A stretch of 24,497 bases of DNA, taken from the IMG/VR virus record IMGVR_UViG_3300034375_001388, positions 1 through 24,497 of that record. The stretch is one strand, 5' to 3'. Numbering within the stretch: position 1 is the first letter of the stretch; the number at the start of each line of letters is the position of its first letter. This stretch comes from a virus. This document shows, piece by piece, positions 23,201 through 24,497 of this stretch. Position numbers and translations under genes: made by a program. Under the pieces are notes generated by a model. The model ran no database searches and had not been told where the DNA came from. It saw nothing but the letters and a program-made list of their open reading frames with translations.

Positions 23201-23617
23201 CTTTTCCTGAAATTTTTCTGGAGTAATTAGTCCTGCCAAGAGTTTTTGTAGACCTTGTTCTTCCATTAGCGCGTCGAATAGACGATCCTGCACCTCTGGA
23301 CTAAACACATCAGTATCTTTATACCCTAAACGGTTTTTAAGGTTTTCTAAGGTCGGCCCTATAAACTGATAACGACCGACAGCACTCGTACCACGATTAG
23401 TATTATCAAAAGTTCCCTTAGTAGCATTAATCTGCTTTTTCTGAAAATCATCTAGTTCTTTAAAGGTCATTTGAGAAATAGGTTTACTAGGCTGTAGATA
23501 CTGACCGTATGCAAAAGGGACATCATATCCAGAAGCAAAGTTTTCCTGAGAAGCCTTAGCGTCAGTCGTACCCTCTGCTTCCGCAACTAAATTTCTAAGG
23601 TCAACAATATCAACCAT
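20210..23617 (-). CDS. Large modular virion protein with N-terminal lambda-R-type lysozyme domain (1135 aa)
   Basis: Residues 1-175 form a lysozyme-like domain. E15 in AEGT matches the catalytic Glu of the lambda endolysin family (GH104), and YDVPFAYGQY (31-40), SAVGRYQF (78-85), FSPEVQDRLFDALMEEQG (105-122) align with it. Residues 273-311 are a perfect proline-rich tandem repeat (PPLPTPRPGRTDT). A helical region follows at about 320-470. At about 582-622 is DDIPAYLSTGEYVLPANVVR, a motif seen in other phage proteins near the portal. Residues about 668-792 fall in GC-rich DNA. Two related modules occur (YLTSDEQQMLRDAG at about 697 and YITPEEAASLRQAK at about 1000). It stands between portal and scaffold, so I infer a packaged protein with peptidoglycan-cutting activity. 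Its start shares A with the upstream stop. The lysozyme call is good; the rest is unknown. Confidence 0.8.
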   Translation of the reverse strand: MVDIVDLRNLVAEAEGTTDAKASQENFASGYDVPFAYGQYLQPSKPISQMTFKELDDFQKKQINATKGTFDNTNRGTSAVGRYQFIGPTLENLKNRLGYKDTDVFSPEVQDRLFDALMEEQGLQKLLAGLITPEKFQEKLSSQFASIPKPGTETGTYKGQNTGVTSDRVSAVLSSMQADTQTDQMLSGEQPEDTFRSEDDTVPSDTGTVTGDQAEEEPGFLDTVGEYVGDAYDTASEYVSETVDTLEGVAESVGDKLRRLLGLEEEQQSSSSNDTPPLPTPRPGRTDTPPLPTPRPGRTDTPPLPTPRPSQTKTPSFNVADAARDVYSLATTGGSRASARKLRDMVAQQLGVYESSQEATSEAKKYRLNEREVDTLRHILGAGLLKYIGKDFTQPLLQGTELFEKIQIYAQRLLDSNSEDKYRKSYYDQSIEEANIDIVNYQVGAALAKQFETKDDFIKSAVELVKELSKGKTPVVVDQMPTRFGVVDRELTPQLSTGVIYPPEELEKRNLIYNPDRRTLTPPPVEDYGFVEPAPGSNLEDQGPAVLEKAEGGSVEKEVEFVKEDDDDDVPDPPPGATPEEVADDIPAYLSTGEYVLPANVVRYIGLKNITGMHQRALAELQQMEDLDIIENVDENGYVEEDDDEMDYMKPEGVVEIVVAEHHPKGLMVQDAPRGSGGIASLPRTAEIQGQYHVLSYLTSDEQQMLRDAGGGLGLDGAQIYGPGGVPAFPEPGMGGSNDHGGSSASSSSGAGDEDDATDPGAAKAEQDESPIGGVVGAINEFMGFDPTHGYAGKGVTDPNTGEVYGPGGLASVSRSYTEKDVRDPKSVASAVGMGLGSIAGGLAGIGQAAVNAAVEAGVDVQEASTNDIGGGSQEFPEEEKADTDTEKSTDTDPLSDYIYVPGVGYRRKVRSVKPLSELKAGGYVTRNGIMARGYSEGGMINSDSSFEEGQVLPTSDIFSEGVYAQVNIDRSVDSENVVESDKVITAPIAFSSAPGKTAYLAYITPEEAASLRQAKQGFSSEGNGLEVSDGQYQHLGPKGLMSFNGQGGGGGDPGPGEGHGGGMSEFVEDLEPEVVEEEKPTDPYEGYTYVKGIGYVPTSRRATSIESASLNLSSIFTPGFLRTIGIMSDPNEEL
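21241..21615. other. GC-rich patch inside the lysozyme-containing gene
   Basis: Hand counts give about 75% GC for row 21421 and 68% for row 21481, while rows on both sides are in the usual phage range. It encodes residues about 668-792, including ASLPRTAEIQGQYHVLSYLT and GPGGVPAFPEPGMGGSNDHG. The edges are fairly sharp on the two sides and the frame is kept. A recombination event from a GC-rich relative is the simplest explanation. Confidence 0.7.
22692..22798 (-). repeat. Perfect 39-bp tandem repeat (2.7 copies) coding a proline-rich linker
   Basis: Copies at 22692-22730, 22731-22769 and a partial 22770-22798 are identical in DNA. Each full copy encodes thirteen residues, TPPLPTPRPGRTD in rotation. 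Exact identity, including third bases, implies recent slippage or gene conversion. The linker separates the lysozyme-bearing region from the helical middle of the protein. Confidence 0.95.
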
Positions 23618-23841
23618 TACTTATCCCTCTCCGCAGAACTTTGAATTTCAGCCTTCATACTCTTAAGCCGTCTTAGGATTGACGCAGCCCCTTGTGCTCG
23701 ATAGATAACGTGCGTATCTACAGACTGCTCCATAATCTTATATTGTTCTGAGATCTTTTCGTCCAAGTAGATACCGATAAGTTCAGCAAAGTCTGGATTA
23801 CTTACTAGAGGCAGAACATCTCGTGCAACTTTAGGGTTCAT
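23617..23841 (-). CDS. Small helical protein between portal and lysozyme-containing gene (74 aa)
   Basis: This is an all-helical protein beginning MNPKVARDVLPLVSNPDFAE, with a helix of the form DEKISEQYKIMEQSVDTHVI followed by AQGAASILRRLKSMKAEIQS. The spacing of hydrophobic residues suggests a short helical hairpin. The AQGAASILRRL segment resembles helices in small proteins encoded after portals in other marine phages, though I cannot name the family. Both of its ends overlap the neighbours as TAATG, so it should be translated with the portal and the lysozyme-containing gene. Function is unknown; a packaging or portal-associated role is possible from position only. Confidence 0.7.
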   Translation of the reverse strand: MNPKVARDVLPLVSNPDFAELIGIYLDEKISEQYKIMEQSVDTHVIYRAQGAASILRRLKSMKAEIQSSAERDK

Positions 23842-24497
23842 TATTGACCACCAGCCTGTAACAGAGCCATCAGTTCAGGTGGGATACCCTGGCCGCCACC
23901 TTGCTGTGGTTGGCCTTGTTGAGGTTGAGGACCGCCACCTGTTGGGAAACCTTGTTCACCAGGGACAGGGGCTTGACCAACACCGATATTACCCCCGCCT
24001 GTACCCATAGCGTCCTGGCCGACAGCCGCTTCTGGTTGATCAGCTTGCATACGTTGCTGCATCTGCTTAAGTAGTTCAGCTTGACGGAAGGCTTCCTCTG
24101 GGCTGTTAGCAACCTTGTCCACGTCAAGGTCCATCGTAGCAGCAATCTCACGCATGATGTAAGGGAACTTGGCAAACGGGGCCAGTACAGGATTACTAGC
24201 GATCTGTAGGAAGCTGATAAGACGCTGTGACCGTACCTCATTCTGCATGAATGATTCAGTACCACGAGCGCGAACCTCTAGGTCACCCTTGATCTCAGGA
24301 TCGAAGTCGAACTGCATATTAAATGCAAACATTGCCTCTCCCAAAGGACGAAGCAGATAATCATCAAAGTTCTTAATAACTGTACGGATCGAACCTGACG
24401 CCGCACCCATAAGCATAGAGATACCAGCCGCTGTTCGACCTGTACCACTTACACCGGTCTGACCATATGAGAAAGATGGTAGGCCAGAAGATTCGTC
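23841..24497 (-). CDS. Portal protein, C-terminal part (5' end beyond the right edge)
   Basis: The frame remains open to the edge, giving 218 residues. It starts mid-protein with SSGLPSFSYGQTGVSG, so an ATG at 24416 (MLMGAAS) is internal and not the start. VIKNFDDYLLRPLGEAMFAF and RGTESFMQNEVRSQRLISFL are helical pieces typical of portals (long crown and stem helices), and the phrase SNPVLAPFAKFPYIMREIAA suits the same family. The tail is Gln-, Gly- and Pro-rich (GGGPQPQQGQPQQGG) and probably flexible. It precedes the scaffold and capsid genes with only two genes between, as in many podoviruses. The call rests on context and remembered family style. Confidence 0.75.
   Translation of the reverse strand, partial: DESSGLPSFSYGQTGVSGTGRTAAGISMLMGAASGSIRTVIKNFDDYLLRPLGEAMFAFNMQFDFDPEIKGDLEVRARGTESFMQNEVRSQRLISFLQIASNPVLAPFAKFPYIMREIAATMDLDVDKVANSPEEAFRQAELLKQMQQRMQADQPEAAVGQDAMGTGGGNIGVGQAPVPGEQGFPTGGGPQPQQGQPQQGGGQGIPPELMALLQAGGQ

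Overview
The window is the structural (virion assembly) module of a short-tailed double-stranded DNA phage (podovirus type). Every gene I can support lies on the minus strand, so transcription runs from high to low coordinates. In that direction the order is: end of the portal gene, a small conserved-looking protein, a 1135-residue lysozyme-containing protein, scaffold, major capsid protein, decoration-like protein, a DUF115-type protein, the two tail-tube/adaptor proteins, tail fibre and tip proteins with a probable fibre-assembly partner, a small membrane coiled-coil protein, a run of low-complexity and glycine-zipper proteins ending in a 1307-residue candidate ejection protein, and a holin-like gene cut by the left edge. 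Terminase, replication and integration genes are not in the window. The protein styles resemble uncultured marine podoviruses, possibly on alphaproteobacteria; the host assignment is a guess.

Right part (about 17.4-24.5 kb): capsid assembly. The major capsid gene has its own cassette: a perfect consensus sigma70 promoter just after the scaffold stop codon, a leader of about 175 nt containing a strong stem structure, the capsid gene, the decoration gene, and then a UUCG-capped terminator-like hairpin. This would raise capsid and decoration expression above their neighbours, as the phi10 promoter and T-phi terminator do around T7 gene 10.

Middle part (about 9.5-17.5 kb): a DUF115 protein of unusual placement, a gp11/TtpA-like adaptor, a TtpB/stabilisation-like nozzle protein with two FCCH-like repeats, and a tail fibre. 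From roughly 9550 to 12250 the base composition rises abruptly to about 60% GC. The block covers the C-terminal fifth of the fibre gene, a putative receptor-binding protein and most of a DUF4376 protein, and both ends lie inside reading frames. It looks like an acquired host-range cassette. A second, smaller GC-rich patch (about 21241-21615) sits inside the lysozyme-containing gene.

Left part (1-9.5 kb): proteins with heptad repeats, QFNA repeats and glycine zippers, then two larger proteins. I infer that these are internal or ejection proteins and tail accessories. Genes are tightly packed; many start codons overlap the preceding stop (TAATG or ATGA), which suggests translational coupling. 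The only non-coding stretches longer than 50 bases are 19082-19299 and 20149-20209, and both contain inverted repeats. I see no tRNA, CRISPR array, insertion sequence or attachment site.
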